This document shows positions 36,601 through 44,568 of a DNA stretch of 64,000 bases, piece by piece. This DNA is from Elephas maximus indicus (Eukaryota > Chordata > Mammalia > Proboscidea > Elephantidae). A program made the translations under genes and the position numbers. The notes under the pieces were generated by a model that was given only the letters and a program-made list of their open reading frames with translations, was not told the DNA's origin and searched no databases. The DNA lies in assembly GCF_024166365.1 (NCBI RefSeq), contig NC_064822.1, positions 108,868,823-108,932,822 of the forward strand, read 5' to 3'. The first letter of the stretch is position 1. The number at the start of each line of letters is the position of its first letter.

Positions 36601-39600
36601 AACACCTACCATTTATTGGAATCTTAAACATCAATAGTTATTAACTTGTTTACAGGTTGTTTTTGTAAGTGAATACTTAATATATTAGATGCTTTGAAAA
36701 CTTGAGAAAAGTGTTATCTGTCTCTATAAAACATTACGTTTTAGCCATTACCCTAGAGCAGTGTTTTTCAGATGTCAGGTGTAACCCATTAAAAAAAAAA
36801 AACCCATTAGTGGTCCTAAAATCAATAGGTTGTTGTTAGGTGCTATCAAGTCACTTCCGACTCATAGTGACCCTGTGTACAACAGAAGGAAACACTGCCT
36901 GGTCCTGCGCCATCCTCAAAATTGTTACTGTGCCTGAGCCCATTGTTGCAGCCACTGTGTCAGTCCATCTTGTTGAGGGTCTTCCTTTTCTTTGCTGACC
37001 CTCTGCTTTACCAAGCATGAGGTCCTTCTCCAAGGACGGGTGTCTCCTGATAACATGTCCAAAGTAGGTGAGACCAAGTCTCACCATTGTGGCTTCTAAG
37101 GATCATTCCAGCTTTACTTCTTCCAAAACAGTTTTGTTCATTCTTCTGGCAGTCCATGGTGTATTCAATATTCTTTGCCAACACCATAGTTCAGAGGCAT
37201 CAATGCTTTTTCGGTCTTCCTTATTCATTGTCCAGCCTTCACATCCGTGTGAGGCAGTTGAAAATACCATGGCTTGGGTCAGGTGTACCTTAATCCTCAC
37301 TTTCGAGGCCTTTTGCAGCAGATTTGTCTGTTTGATTTCTTGACTGCTGCTTCTGTGGGCGTTGATTTTGGATCCAATTAAAATGAAATCCTTGACAACG
37401 TCAGTATTTTCTTCATTTATCATGATGTTGCTTATTGGTCCAGCAGTGGCCAATAAGTTGTGTCAGTATATACTAGACCACGACCAGCATTAAGGAAAAA
37501 AGTAGAGTCTAGAAAATTTCAGGATACACTGTTTATAATAAGGGTAAGTATTGTTTGTGAAACTTTTGTTTCAGTTAAGTCTGTGTGTACCAGGTTACGA
37601 TATCATTTTTTTTTTACTGTGGGTTGCAAGTTTTAAAAGTTTGAAAAACACTGGCCTACAGATCTGTAGCATTTATCTGTGTTAACCAGGAGAGAAATTA
37701 TAGTGAGATCACAAAAAGTTTTTGTAAAAGCAGATGACATCAAATACCATACTAGAACGTATACTCGATATTTTCTTTCTTTTAGCATTTTAAGAAACAT
37801 ACAGTCCCAAATCAAAATCTTCTTGGAGTGTATAGCTTAGCTATACAGAATTCACTTTGACATCAGTTTTTTTCTCTCCTCATTGTGTCAAAGTTAAAAA
37901 TATACATGTACTATTCTCTGCTGGATATTCAGCCACAATTTTGCTCATTTTCAGAAGGCAGAGTGATGAGTTTCTGTCTATACCATCTAAGCCTCATGCT
38001 AGCTTAGTGTCATGGACTGAATTGTGTCCTCCAAAAATATGTGTCAACTTGGTTAGGCCATGATTCCCAGTATTCTTTGGTTGCCCTCCATTTTGTGATT
38101 GTAATTTGATGTTAAAGAGGATTAGGGTGGGACTCTAACACCTTTACCAGGTCACATCCCTGACCCAGTGTAAAGAGGGTTTCCCTGGGGTGTGGCCTGC
38201 ATCACCTTTTATCTTTCAAGAGATAAAAAGGAAAGGAAAGCTAGCAAAGAGGGGGGACTTCATAGCACCAAGAAAGAAGCACCTTGAACAGAGCACATCC
38301 TTTGGACCTGGGGTTCCTGCGCAGAGAAACTCCTAGTCCAGGGGAAGATTGACAAGAATGACCTTCCTCCAGAGCTGACAGAGATAGAGCCTTCCCCTGG
38401 AGTGATGCTCTGAATTTGGACTTTTACCCTACTTTACTTTGAAAAAATGAATTTCTCTTTGTTAAAGCCATCCACTTGTGGTCTTTATGTTATGGCACCA
38501 CTAGATGACTAAAACACTTAGATTTTGTATGATTTCTGGTTTGGAATCTCGTGAAGCCTTACTTTCAGTCATTTCCATTTGGTTGGTTCCATAGAACTTT
38601 AGCTCTGGAGATACCCGGAAGTGAATAAGAGATTTGCCAGGCAGCTTTCTATAACAGTACATAACTATTTTGTTCTTTTTAGTGGCTATTTAATTGTCTG
38701 TTTTATAAATCTATCATTTTCTTATTTAGTTCCTTAATGGTGTACATTTAGATTGTTTCCAGTTTTTCGTTATTACAGAGCTATAGGAAACGTTATCATC
38801 ACATATCTTTGTGTACTTATGAGTATATCCATTAGACACTGCTGGCTCAAAGCAGAATTGCTGGTTCAAAAAAGATGTGCTTTTAAATTTTTGATAATAT
38901 TGCCAAATTGGCCTTCACAAAGGTTGTACCAATTTACCACCACATGTATATGAAAATGCCTTTTTTTTTACAAGTGCTCTGTATTATAATCTGATATGTG
39001 AAGAATGAAAAAAATTCATCATAAGTAGAGTTGCATTTTTAAAGTTGTGAGATTGACCATATTTTCATATATTTATTGACTTTTTTCCAAAGGTGATTCT
39101 TTAGATGTCAGGCATGAGTGGTATCAGTGAATGTGGCTTCAAAACTTTGAAGAAATGGTGCTGTGAATGTAGGGTGTCACTTAAATGCCTGAAGTTGTAA
39201 TGACCTCCTCTGCTTTCCGCCTTGACTCTTCTCACCCAATTTCAGGTGATCATGGAGGTCAGCTTGGCCTCCATGGGGCTGGTGGTGATGGAATACACGA
39301 TGACACAGCAGGTGGAGAAGAAGGAGAAAACAGCCCAGATCCCCAACCCCAGCCTGGTCGGAAGACCCGGCGGGAAGCATGCACCTGTCCCTATTGTAAA
39401 GACAGTGAAGGAAGGTGAGTTTACCCACTCAGTCTCTTAAGAGTATAAGAAAGAAAAGTTAATGGGTTTGGATATAAGAGAAAGAGGATTAACTTTTTCA
39501 AGTTTAAGACTCAGCAGCTTTACAAAGGGATCAGAGATGGTACATTTGAATAGATTGTATTACAGGATCTTGGTTCCAGCTCTGGCTGTTTCATCCATTA

Positions 39601-42600
39601 AGACCTTGAACCTTAATAGGTGCCTGCTTTCACCTAGAGATAAGGAAATAAGGTGAGCCAGCAGGTCTGATAGTTGCTACCAAATGTCTGTTTTGAGATG
39701 GGTTTAACAAAGTTGCCTGCTAAACAGCCTTGTAAAGAAAAAGAAACTACGCCTACCTACCTACTGTAATGATTTTTTTTTTTTTTTATAGTGGCTATGT
39801 GGGAATCATAAGTTTTTTGAGCCTTTCGTTAAAATAGACAAAAATGCTTACTCCAGATAGAAAAATTTTCCATCAGAGAATCTAAAGTGTCCTACAGAGC
39901 AAAGGTCTGATGAATTTTTTCATTAGTAATACCTGTTATTTAATATCTCTAGAGAGTTCTAAATTCTTTTCCCTGTAGTGTCACTGCTTTTGAAAGATAA
40001 TAGGAAGAGTAAACTAAGCCACTTGGTCTTTTAAATGCCTTTGAAAAATCTGTTAGAAGTTTTGTCCCAATACAAATAAGTACAAAAATACAAGAAACAG
40101 GAAAAGCACCAAAACAAAAAATAGTTTGAATTCTTTATAGGTTAACCCAAGTTACAGAAAAGGAGCCCTGGTGGCATAGTGGTTAAGGAGGTTGGCTCCT
40201 AACCAAAAGGTCGACAGTTCAAATCCACCAGCTGCTCCTTGGAAGCCCTACAGGGCAGTTATACTCTGTCCGGTAGGGTCACAGTGAGTCAGAACCAACT
40301 TGACGGCACCTAACCACAACCATAAGTCACAGGAAAAGCAAAGTCCTCCTGAGTCAAAAGTACTGAGTAAAGTACAGTTTCTCTCTAGCAGAGCTTAAAG
40401 TGGATTTAAGTTTCTGAAGGAAATCGTCTGATTTCCACCTAAGTGTGATTTCATTTTTGTTAGGGTTTTTTTTCCCCTGCCAATAACGTGCTGTTAAAAC
40501 CCAAGTAAAATCCCTGTTGGAAATCTCCCCAGTGCCTACTAATGGATCACACATGGAATAAATTGGTCTGACAAAAAAAAACCTTGCAGAACTAATTCTT
40601 GAGAGAACCTTGGGATCTCTTTATACAGGGAATTTTTCTTTATATACTTTGAATTAGTTAGGTTTCTTCCCTACTGGATATTTGCTCTTTTCTGCTCTCC
40701 TTTTGCTTAATCAGTTTTGATGTTCTCTTTTTTTAACTTAGATCCAACCCATCCTTTTCTTCCACTGAAATCACTAATACTGTCCCAGCTTTTCAGTTTT
40801 CAGTCTTCACCATTTTTACCTCTTGACCCTTATTCTAGGAGAAAATTTATATAGTTGCAAAATATTATATTTTCCTTAAAGTTCTCCACCAGGTCTTAAA
40901 AAGAAAACTCTTGCTCATTAAGTAAGTTCCCAGCCCAAAATATCACCAAAATCACAGTATTTCCTTGGATTGAGACTTAAACTTCCTGAAAATTTCAAGA
41001 AAATGCCTCACCAACTGCACAAGTCCCACGAGAAATATCCAAACATTCAAACATCAAAATTAAGCACCCAGAAGAACTAGATGGTGTTACTACCAGCGGC
41101 TCTGACAGGGATCACAATAGAGGGTCCTGGACAGAGCAGGAGAAGAATGTAAAACACAATTCAAATTCACAAAAAAAGGCCAGACTTAGTGGTCTGACAG
41201 AGACTGAAGAATCCCCAAGACTATGGTCTTGGACACCCTGCTAACTCAGAACTGAAGCCACTGCCAAAGGCTACTTTTCAGCCAAAGATTATACAGACGT
41301 ATAAAATAAAAAATAACACAGTTGAGGAATGTGCTTCTTAGTTCAGTCAAGTATACGAGACCAAATGGGCAATACCTGCCCAAAAGCAAAGGTGAGAAGG
41401 CAGGAAAGGACAGGAAAACTGGATGAATGGACACAGGGAACCCGGGGTGGAAAGGGAAAGGAGGAGAATGCTGACACATTGTGGGGAATGCAACCAATGT
41501 CACAAAAACAATTTGTGTATAAATTTTTGAGTGAGAAACTCATTTTGCGCTGTAAACTTAGACCTAAAGGACAATAAAGTTTACCCTCCCCCCCAAAAAA
41601 AAAATTGATTAAGCAACAGTAGAGGAGGAAAGCACAAATATCCATTAGAGAACAAACCTACAACTTGAATTTGGGGTGTTAAGAACCATAATCAAATAAA
41701 GATTTATCTTCTGATACTAAAGAAAAGCCCTTTTTTAAAATAATAATTTGCGTTAGTTTTGAGTGGGTTAAGTAGTTGCTCTTGATGCTTTGTGGTTTAA
41801 TTCTGTCTCTAGAATAAATGATAAATAATTGTGTCCTCACTTGCAGGGGCTCTGGGGACCCTGGCAAAAAGAAACAGCACATTTGTCACATCCAAGGTTG
41901 TGGCAAAGTATATGGCAAGACCTCACACCTAAGGGCACACTTGCGTTGGCACACAGGCGAGAGACCATTCATGTGTACCTGGTCATACTGTGGAAAACGC
42001 TTCACACGCTCAGATGAGCTGCAGAGGCACAAACGTACACACACAGGTGAGTAGAAACCAGAGGAAGAAAGAAATAATAATAGACCAAAATAGAAAGATA
42101 TAAAATATACGTATGAAATAACTAAAAAATTAAGAAAAACATACATTAGAAACTGAATATATGAGCCACAAATGGAATTGGGGTTAATCTGGAAAACGTT
42201 CAAGAAGAAAGAAGCTAGGGTTTTGAGTGGAATTTTGAAGGGGGAGAGTTGACCCATTATTCTTCATGGTTTCTGTTTTGCTTTAACTTTCTGCTAAGTT
42301 CCACCTTCCTTACTGAGTGAGTACTCCCCAGCTTTATATTATTTTTCTCTCCCAAAAAGCAAAAAAGGCAGCTTTCTCTTGTTCTTATCATCTTATTCTG
42401 CCTAATATAGTTTAGTGGCAGTGAATCGGGCCAGGGTATCCCCACTTCTTACGATGTCAACTTTCTTACCTTCTTTTTCTTCCTTTATGTAGGTGAAAAG
42501 AAATTTGCCTGCCCTGAGTGTCCCAAGCGCTTCATGAGGAGTGACCATCTGTCAAAGCATATCAAGACCCACCAGAATAAGAAAGGGGGCCCCGGTGTAG

Positions 42601-42806
42601 CCCTGAGTGTGGGCACTTTGCCCCTGGACAGTGGGGCAGGTTCAGAAGGCAGTGGCACTGCCACTCCTTCAGCTCTTATTACCACCAATATGGTAGCCAT
42701 GGAGGCCATCTGTCCTGAGGGTATTGCTCGTCTTGCCAACAGTGGCATCAACGTCATGCAGGTGGCGGATCTGCAGTCCATTAATATCAGTGGCAATGGC
42801 TTCTGA
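9688..42806 (+). CDS. SP1: SP1 transcription factor (Sp1), complete gene, 6 coding exons
   Basis: SP1 is a nuclear zinc-finger activator that binds GC boxes and recruits TFIID and other coactivators. Joining 9688-9694, 10735-10889, 11216-12725, 39246-39414, 41847-42046 and 42493-42806 gives 2355 nt, hence 784 residues plus stop; human SP1 has 785. All introns are GT-AG. In order the protein shows an acidic/glycine-rich start, long Ser/Thr- and Gln-rich activation regions (about 60-495), a charged segment with the Buttonhead box (ACTCPYC, near 600), and three C2H2 fingers. The finger ligands are C627/C632/H645/H649, C657/C662/H675/H679 and C687/C690/H703/H707, joined by TGE linkers. It ends in NISGNGF. 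The start has a Kozak-like CCACCATG and an upstream in-frame stop. The one-residue difference from human comes from one serine fewer after ASLVS. The call is very secure. Confidence 0.98.
9695..10734 (+). other. SP1 intron 1
   Basis: The first ~400 bases are the GC-rich end of the CpG island; the rest is T/C-rich and ends in TTTCATTCTAG. Long open frames on both strands are produced by base composition and are not genes. No transposon was recognised. Confidence 0.8.
10735..10889 (+). CDS. SP1: SP1 coding exon 2
   Basis: It starts after ATTCTAG and ends at CAG before GTAAGTG. It encodes [20 protein letters not shown] and a Gly/Ser-rich stretch, completing residues 1-54. Met8 (ATGGATGAAATG) could serve as an alternative start, as in a known human isoform. 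Confidence 0.95.
10890..11215 (+). other. SP1 intron 2
   Basis: A short intron of 326 nt with donor GTAAGTG and acceptor TTTTCTGACCAG. Nothing else was recognised in it. Confidence 0.9.
11216..12725 (+). CDS. SP1: SP1 coding exon 3 (activation domains A and B)
   Basis: This 1510-nt exon encodes residues 55-557: [20 protein letters not shown], then the Ser/Thr-rich and Gln-rich activation regions. The frame is open throughout and ends with one base of a glycine codon before GTAAGAC. This glutamine-rich region of human SP1 contacts TAF4. Confidence 0.97.
12726..13009 (+). other. Start of SP1 intron 3
   Basis: Donor side of the 26.5-kb intron. No repeat or motif was recognised. Confidence 0.7.
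13010..13185. repeat. MER1-type (hAT) DNA element remnant
   Basis: ggtttgcagactttatctat, aagggccaaatagtaaata and a closing tgggccattgtttgccag form short imperfect inverted ends. The body matches a widespread non-autonomous hAT element in mammals. The exact family name was not determined. Confidence 0.55.
13186..16640. other. SP1 intron 3, long stretch with few repeats
   Basis: About 3.4 kb with almost no recognisable transposon. An old MIR/L3-like fragment may lie at 14150-14280 and an alternating TATA/TGTA microsatellite lies at about 15135-15182. No exon is supported. Sparse repeats in an otherwise repeat-packed intron could mark regulatory sequence, but this was not tested. Confidence 0.5.
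16640..16745 (+). repeat. AfroSINE-derived fragment, rearranged
   Basis: cttgagtctgactcatagg is the reverse-strand form of the SINE tail and tctgaatcgactcgatggca is the forward-strand form, separated by about 50 nt. Two tail fragments in opposite orientation or a rearranged copy would explain this. Confidence 0.55.
17111..17268 (-). repeat. L1 3' end, 5'-truncated insertion with 17-bp target duplication
   Basis: Read on the minus strand this is an L1 3' UTR ending in a poly(A) tail (T-run on the plus strand). The 17-base string AATAATTTAACAACTTT occurs at 17094-17110 and again at 17269-17285, an exact target-site duplication. It is a relatively young insertion. Confidence 0.85.
17599..17763 (+). 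repeat. AfroSINE, short form, with target duplication
   Basis: Well-preserved copy with CCCTGGTGGCGTAGTGGTTA at the head and CTATGAGTCGGAATGGACTC in the tail. AAGGTGTAGAA flanks it at 17588-17598 and 17764-17774. Confidence 0.93.
17775..17955 (+). repeat. AfroSINE, short form, adjacent second copy
   Basis: A second copy in the same orientation starts immediately after the target duplication of the first. It ends in a T-rich tail followed by aagttgtataaag, an imperfect third version of the duplicated target. Confidence 0.9.
18608..18726. repeat. Large inverted repeat (hairpin)
   Basis: The 22-base arm at 18630-18651 (GTACTAGTTGGGGATATGGT and two more T) is the exact reverse complement of 18683-18704, with a 31-nt loop. 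Outside the perfect arms the match continues with two mismatches into a T-run on the left and an A-run on the right. It directly precedes an RTE LINE fragment. Confidence 0.9.
18727..19280 (+). repeat. RTE LINE copy with large internal deletion
   Basis: The first half encodes an endonuclease-like segment (around [18 protein letters not shown]) with stops. After about 18985 the sequence jumps to the C-terminal end of the RTE protein ([13 protein letters not shown]) and the 3' UTR, ending gatttggaactgacttgatg. Reverse transcriptase sequence in between is absent, so the copy is internally deleted and inactive. Confidence 0.85.
19281..20193. other. SP1 intron 3, L2-like piece only
   Basis: A fragment at about 19705-19805 (atttattgagcacttcctat, then gtgccaaatgtgctgctagg) resembles L2. 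Nothing else was recognised. Confidence 0.5.
20194..20622 (+). repeat. Non-autonomous DNA element with inverted ends and internal 24-bp repeats
   Basis: CTCCTCACTTATC at 20205-20217 is matched by its reverse complement at 20600-20612, giving inverted ends. The left end (CAGTAC, then GGTTCCAAAGACC) recalls Tigger/pogo elements. Inside are two 24-bp units (20354-20377 and 20378-20401) plus a partial third. An 8-bp TATATACA flanks it at 20183-20190 and 20633-20640, which would fit hAT better. The family is therefore unresolved. Confidence 0.6.
20650..20878 (-). repeat. AfroSINE-like, diverged long form
   Basis: On the minus strand the tRNA-like head is near 20850-20878 (aaccatttgcgccacttagg on the plus strand) and the tail is near 20690 (gctgattctgactcatgg). 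The central segment is present. A duplicated tail (two gattct.actcat blocks) lies at 20675-20710. Confidence 0.75.
20879..23697. other. SP1 intron 3, second repeat-poor stretch
   Basis: About 2.8 kb with one clear MIR at 22440-22680 (plus strand; core tatctgtaaaagaagggtta and end ataataggtgcttaacacat). No exon or RNA gene was recognised. Confidence 0.5.
23698..23814 (-). repeat. AfroSINE, short and partial
   Basis: The reverse-strand tail TTGCCATCGAGTCAATTCCG is followed by caggacagagttgaactgcc and by the head (tcttaaccattgtcccacca). The middle is partly deleted. Confidence 0.88.
23893..24052 (+). repeat. AfroSINE, short form
   Basis: Head GATGGCATAGTGGTTAAGAG and tail GTATGAGTCATAATCGACTT are clear, with the central segment missing. 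Confidence 0.9.
24126..24282 (+). repeat. AfroSINE, short form
   Basis: Head GAGCCCTAGTGGCACAGTGG and tail GCTTTGAGTCAGAATCAAC are present, followed by a T-rich end. A small deletion affects the middle. Confidence 0.9.
24725..24860 (-). repeat. MIR fragment
   Basis: gaggaaactgaggcccagtg and taacttgctcaaagtcattt are the classic MIR core in the orientation that is antisense to the SINE consensus. Confidence 0.7.
25128..25960 (-). repeat. Afrotherian L1 3' UTR
   Basis: The minus-strand 3' end (cttcatctaaaattcaataa, read in reverse complement) and several hundred bases of 3' UTR are preserved. The reverse complement recurs in the plus-oriented L1 tail at 41075-41607; for example aggaccctctattgtgatcc here pairs with ggatcacaatagagggtcct there. 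It contains no intact frame. Confidence 0.75.
26184..26242 (-). repeat. AfroSINE tail fragment
   Basis: Only the 3' tail remains: acctgttgcagttaattcct, then actcatagtgaccctacagg and acagaatg. Confidence 0.75.
26533..26695 (+). repeat. AfroSINE with internal rearrangement
   Basis: Head ATCCTGGTGGCTTAGTGGTT is normal, but the A/B-box region is shortened. The tail contains aacctgttgccgtcgaaatt, a mix of forward and reverse tail motifs. Confidence 0.85.
26940..27545 (-). repeat. L1 3' UTR interrupted by two SINE pieces
   Basis: L1-like 3' UTR sequence (tttcattgtgatttggagaa, then cattctcattatttccattc) is split by an AfroSINE tail at 27033-27068 and by a full AfroSINE at 27180-27345, and then resumes. 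Confidence 0.6.
27180..27345 (+). repeat. AfroSINE, short form
   Basis: Head GTGGTGGCACAGTGCTTAAG, box CTGCTAACCAAAAGGACAGC and tail GTGAGTCTGAATTGACTCGA are intact, with a T-rich 3' end. Confidence 0.92.
27546..28130. other. SP1 intron 3, no recognised feature
   Basis: AT-rich sequence without a confident repeat, exon or motif. Part may be old L1. Confidence 0.5.
28131..28720 (-). repeat. Old L1 3' UTR
   Basis: gaacagctttattgagctgt, gtgcaaccatcaacacaaac and gttgatggatatttgagttg appear in the order of the 3' UTR of old mammalian L1 elements, read on the minus strand. Confidence 0.8.
28721..29390. other. SP1 intron 3, no recognised feature
   Basis: AT-rich sequence with no supported gene or clear transposon. 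Confidence 0.5.
29391..29640 (-). repeat. L2 LINE fragment
   Basis: tctgccttgaacatcctcct, ttcacctggctaactcctat and aagtgtcacctcctctaaga match the antisense L2 3' region. Confidence 0.7.
29641..30220. other. SP1 intron 3, no recognised feature
   Basis: No supported exon. Short open frames here have no recognisable similarity. Confidence 0.5.
30221..32637 (-). repeat. RTE LINE, long copy from 3' UTR to endonuclease
   Basis: On the minus strand this covers, from right to left, the endonuclease part, reverse transcriptase and 3' UTR. Short frames such as the one at 31005-31217 encode RT fragments ([20 protein letters not shown]), but many stops and shifts break it. The 3' end (caagttggttctgactcaca on the plus strand) is shared with AfroSINE tails. 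A plus-strand AfroSINE interrupts it at 30886-31040, and sequence is missing at that point. Confidence 0.85.
30886..31040 (+). repeat. AfroSINE inside an RTE LINE
   Basis: The head is truncated (TAGCCCTAGTACTACGGCCA), but the TCGACAGTTCGAATCTTCCG box and the tail CATGAGTTGGAATCAACTAG are clear. The flanking LINE pieces do not rejoin exactly, so a deletion accompanied or followed the insertion. Confidence 0.88.
32638..33825 (+). repeat. L1/HAL1-like remnant
   Basis: A-rich sequence with ORF1-like features: gtgccagaagacagtggatt and gagccaagaattttatatac follow the order seen in the L1/HAL1 ORF1 end and beyond. It is heavily mutated. Confidence 0.55.
33826..34258 (-). repeat. MER5A-like hAT element, split by an L1 tail
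   Basis: The left part (ccagggtttctcaatctagg to caaaaatgtctccag) and the right part (gtctccagacattgacagat to agagaatccctggtctaaac) together form a MER5A-type element in antisense orientation. Confidence 0.75.
33945..34188 (+). repeat. L1 3' end, 5'-truncated, inserted in the MER5A-like element
   Basis: The 3' UTR end tgtaaactttcacttaaagc with poly(A) is the same type as the antisense copy at 17111-17268. GTCTCCAG is duplicated at 33937-33944 and 34189-34196. Confidence 0.85.
34259..36754. other. SP1 intron 3, third repeat-poor stretch
   Basis: About 2.5 kb without a confident young repeat; a diverged MIR-like piece may lie at 36200-36320. No exon is supported. Confidence 0.5.
36755..37670. 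repeat. MER1-type hAT element split by an RTE LINE
   Basis: agtgtttttcagatgtcagg and cccattagtggtcctaaaat on the left, and gggtaagtattgtttgtgaa and gtttgaaaaacactg on the right, belong to one hAT-type element. The ends gtgtttttca and tgaaaaacac are inverted repeats. Confidence 0.65.
36844..37450 (-). repeat. RTE LINE, 3' fragment
   Basis: On the minus strand it encodes the RTE C-terminal part ([20 protein letters not shown], then [11 protein letters not shown]) with frame breaks, and ends in the shared 3' tail. CAATAGGTTGT at 36833-36843 and CAATAAGTTGT at 37451-37461 look like its target duplication with one mismatch. Confidence 0.88.
37671..38011. other. SP1 intron 3, no recognised feature
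   Basis: Nothing was recognised in this stretch. Confidence 0.5.
38012..38516 (+). repeat. ERVL/MaLR-type LTR
   Basis: It starts catggactgaattgtgtcct, contains caacttggttaggccatgat and ggtgtggcctgcatcacctt, and ends gatgactaaaacac. The general layout matches non-coding LTRs of the ERVL/MaLR group. The front part resembles the LTR at 62328-62935. Confidence 0.6.
38690..38970 (-). repeat. Old L1 3' UTR fragment
   Basis: gattgtttccagtttttcgt, agcagaattgctggttcaaa and gccaaattggccttcacaaa are antisense L1 3' UTR blocks. Confidence 0.7.
39246..39414 (+). CDS. SP1: SP1 coding exon 4 (charged region and Buttonhead box)
   Basis: The acceptor is CCCAATTTCAG and the donor AGGTGAGT. The exon completes Gly558 and encodes [20 protein letters not shown] through [14 protein letters not shown]. 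The Buttonhead-type CxCPxC sits just before the zinc fingers. Confidence 0.97.
40158..40320 (+). repeat. AfroSINE, short form
   Basis: Head GAGCCCTGGTGGCATAGTGG, box AACCAAAAGGTCGACAGTTC and tail CAGTGAGTCAGAACCAACTT are well preserved. Confidence 0.93.
41075..41607 (+). repeat. Afrotherian L1 3' UTR with A-rich end
   Basis: Contains cagggatcacaatagagggt and ends with ctgtaaacttagacctaaag, an AATAAA and an A-rich tract. It is the sense-strand counterpart of the copy at 25128-25960. Confidence 0.75.
41847..42046 (+). CDS. SP1: SP1 coding exon 5 (zinc fingers 1 and 2)
   Basis: It begins after CTCACTTGCAG and ends with the first base of a Gly codon before GTGAGT. It encodes the first two C2H2 fingers, including the DNA-contacting helices KTSHLRAH and RSDELQRH. 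Confidence 0.98.
42047..42492 (+). other. SP1 intron 5
   Basis: A 446-nt intron with GT-AG ends and no recognised repeat. Confidence 0.9.
42493..42806 (+). CDS. SP1: SP1 coding exon 6 (zinc finger 3 and domain D)
   Basis: It begins after TTTATGTAG, encodes finger 3 ([20 protein letters not shown]) and the C-terminal multimerisation region, and stops with TGA at 42804-42806. Confidence 0.98.
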
Positions 42807-44562
42807 GATCAGGCTCCCGGGGCCAGAGACATATATGGGCCATACCCATCAACCCCGGGATGTAAGGTAGCATGGGTCCAAGAGACATGTGGGAGAGAGA
42901 GCCATGAGGCATTAACATGTATGGTGGTGGGATGAATTGGGGGAGGGATGCGAGAGAAAAGATGGGGTCTTGGCACCCACCTGTATCATCAGTGGCTCCT
43001 TGAAGTGTGAAACTAGTGAAAATTCTGTTGGTGCCACCCTTTGATGAGCATTTGTTTGACCCCAGACAGTTTCCTCTTACACTTCTTACCCCAGCCTCCC
43101 CTTCCTGCCTTTCCCATCTTAGCTCCCCCATGATGGATTCCCCTCCCCTTTCCTAAAGCCATCATGCCTTGATAAATATATATGATCATTGAAATACTTT
43201 TTAACAAAAAACAGATTCTATATTATATATATAAATATATATATATAAAGATATATAGAGATGCATTCACAGGGGTTGGCTGGGAGGAGGAAGGAGACCA
43301 TTCTGTGACCAAAATACCTTGGTCATTTTTTATATTGCCTTATTTCCCTATGGCTGAGCCTTGTTGTGACACATCAAGCTTTTCTGTAGATGTTGTCCTG
43401 GCTTCTCACCAGATTAAGCATTCATATGCTCTGCTTTTAGTTTATATATACATACATAATGTTTTCCTCTCTTAATTTTGTCTTTATTTGGGATCAGCTT
43501 CTTGTGCTCCTTTCCTGATTCAATCTCCCCTTCTCTTACCTGATCACGTCATGTTTTATTTTTGGTAGTGATCCCTGAACGATACTCTTCTGTCAATATT
43601 TTAAGTCCTTAGTCCTAGCAGCAGAACAGAGAAGCCTTGAAGCCCAGGCTGATGCTTGAGGTAGCTGTGGAGGGAGTGTTTAAAAAACTACTGACGCAGG
43701 CACCCTGTTGGCGCTGGAGAGTCAAGGCACCTCCCTTCCCTAGCTGCTCTAAGCATCGAGATTCAGAAGTTTTCTATATAAATGGAGAAGAGACCCTCTG
43801 AAGGTGATAATCTGGGATCAGAATGAATAAACTGTCCAAAGATGGTTAAATAATAGATAGGGGTTTCAATGGGAAAACGATGTGTTCAGAAAAGGAGGTG
43901 ATTCAGAGTAGTTGGATTCAGGAGTTAGTGGAGTATTTGGACTTTTGTACAGCTGTCTTCCTTCCAAGGTAGCTCTAGGCTTTGTTGTGTGGGCTTTGTG
44001 TTCTCATTCTGAAAGGAAATACATTTCTTTCGAACATCTTCAGAGTTTCTTTCCCATTGAGTTACTAAGGAGCATCAGCTAATGAATCTGTTGTGGGTTT
44101 CCATTCTGTAGAGCTCCAGAGCATGTACTAGTGGCAAGGCAGTGGTTCTTATGTTCTCTTCCCTTAACTCTTCCTGTATGTACTTGGGTGGTTCTTAAGG
44201 GAAAAGGAAGCACAGGATCATGGGAGTGATAGCCCAGAACAAAAAGAAATCTTGTCTTACCACTGTGGTTTACAGGAGAGATTGGGAGAAATCATCCTGC
44301 TTTTCTACATGGCCTGATTCCAGAAGAGACTGATCCAAAAATTACAGCGGCAGGGAACTCTTGGTGCATTTGGCACTAAGATTTAAATGCAACCAGAATT
44401 GTCCTCAAGGCCCAGCCATTAAAGCATTGTCTCTCTTGACCTTCTGGTATCTTGTCAGAGAGCTTTTCACTGTGAGGAAGTGTGGAAATGACTGTGCGTA
44501 TGTGTGTAATCTGTTAGATTGGGGGATAGGTTTTCTGTTAGCCAATTCTAAAAGAGACCTGC

Positions 44563-44568
44563 AATAAA
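44563..44568 (+). terminator. Candidate proximal polyadenylation signal of SP1
   Basis: AATAAA within GCAATAAAAATTTACC, about 1.76 kb into the 3' UTR. It is a plausible short-UTR end. Confidence 0.5.

Larger units (their letters stand above)
39415..41846 (+). other. SP1 intron 4
   Basis: 2.4 kb holding one AfroSINE (40158-40320) and one L1 tail (41075-41607). The remainder has no recognised feature. Confidence 0.8.

Noticed and set aside
37103-37453. Open frame with protein similarity to a reverse-transcriptase-type protein
   Set aside because: It belongs to a truncated RTE LINE, not to a host gene.
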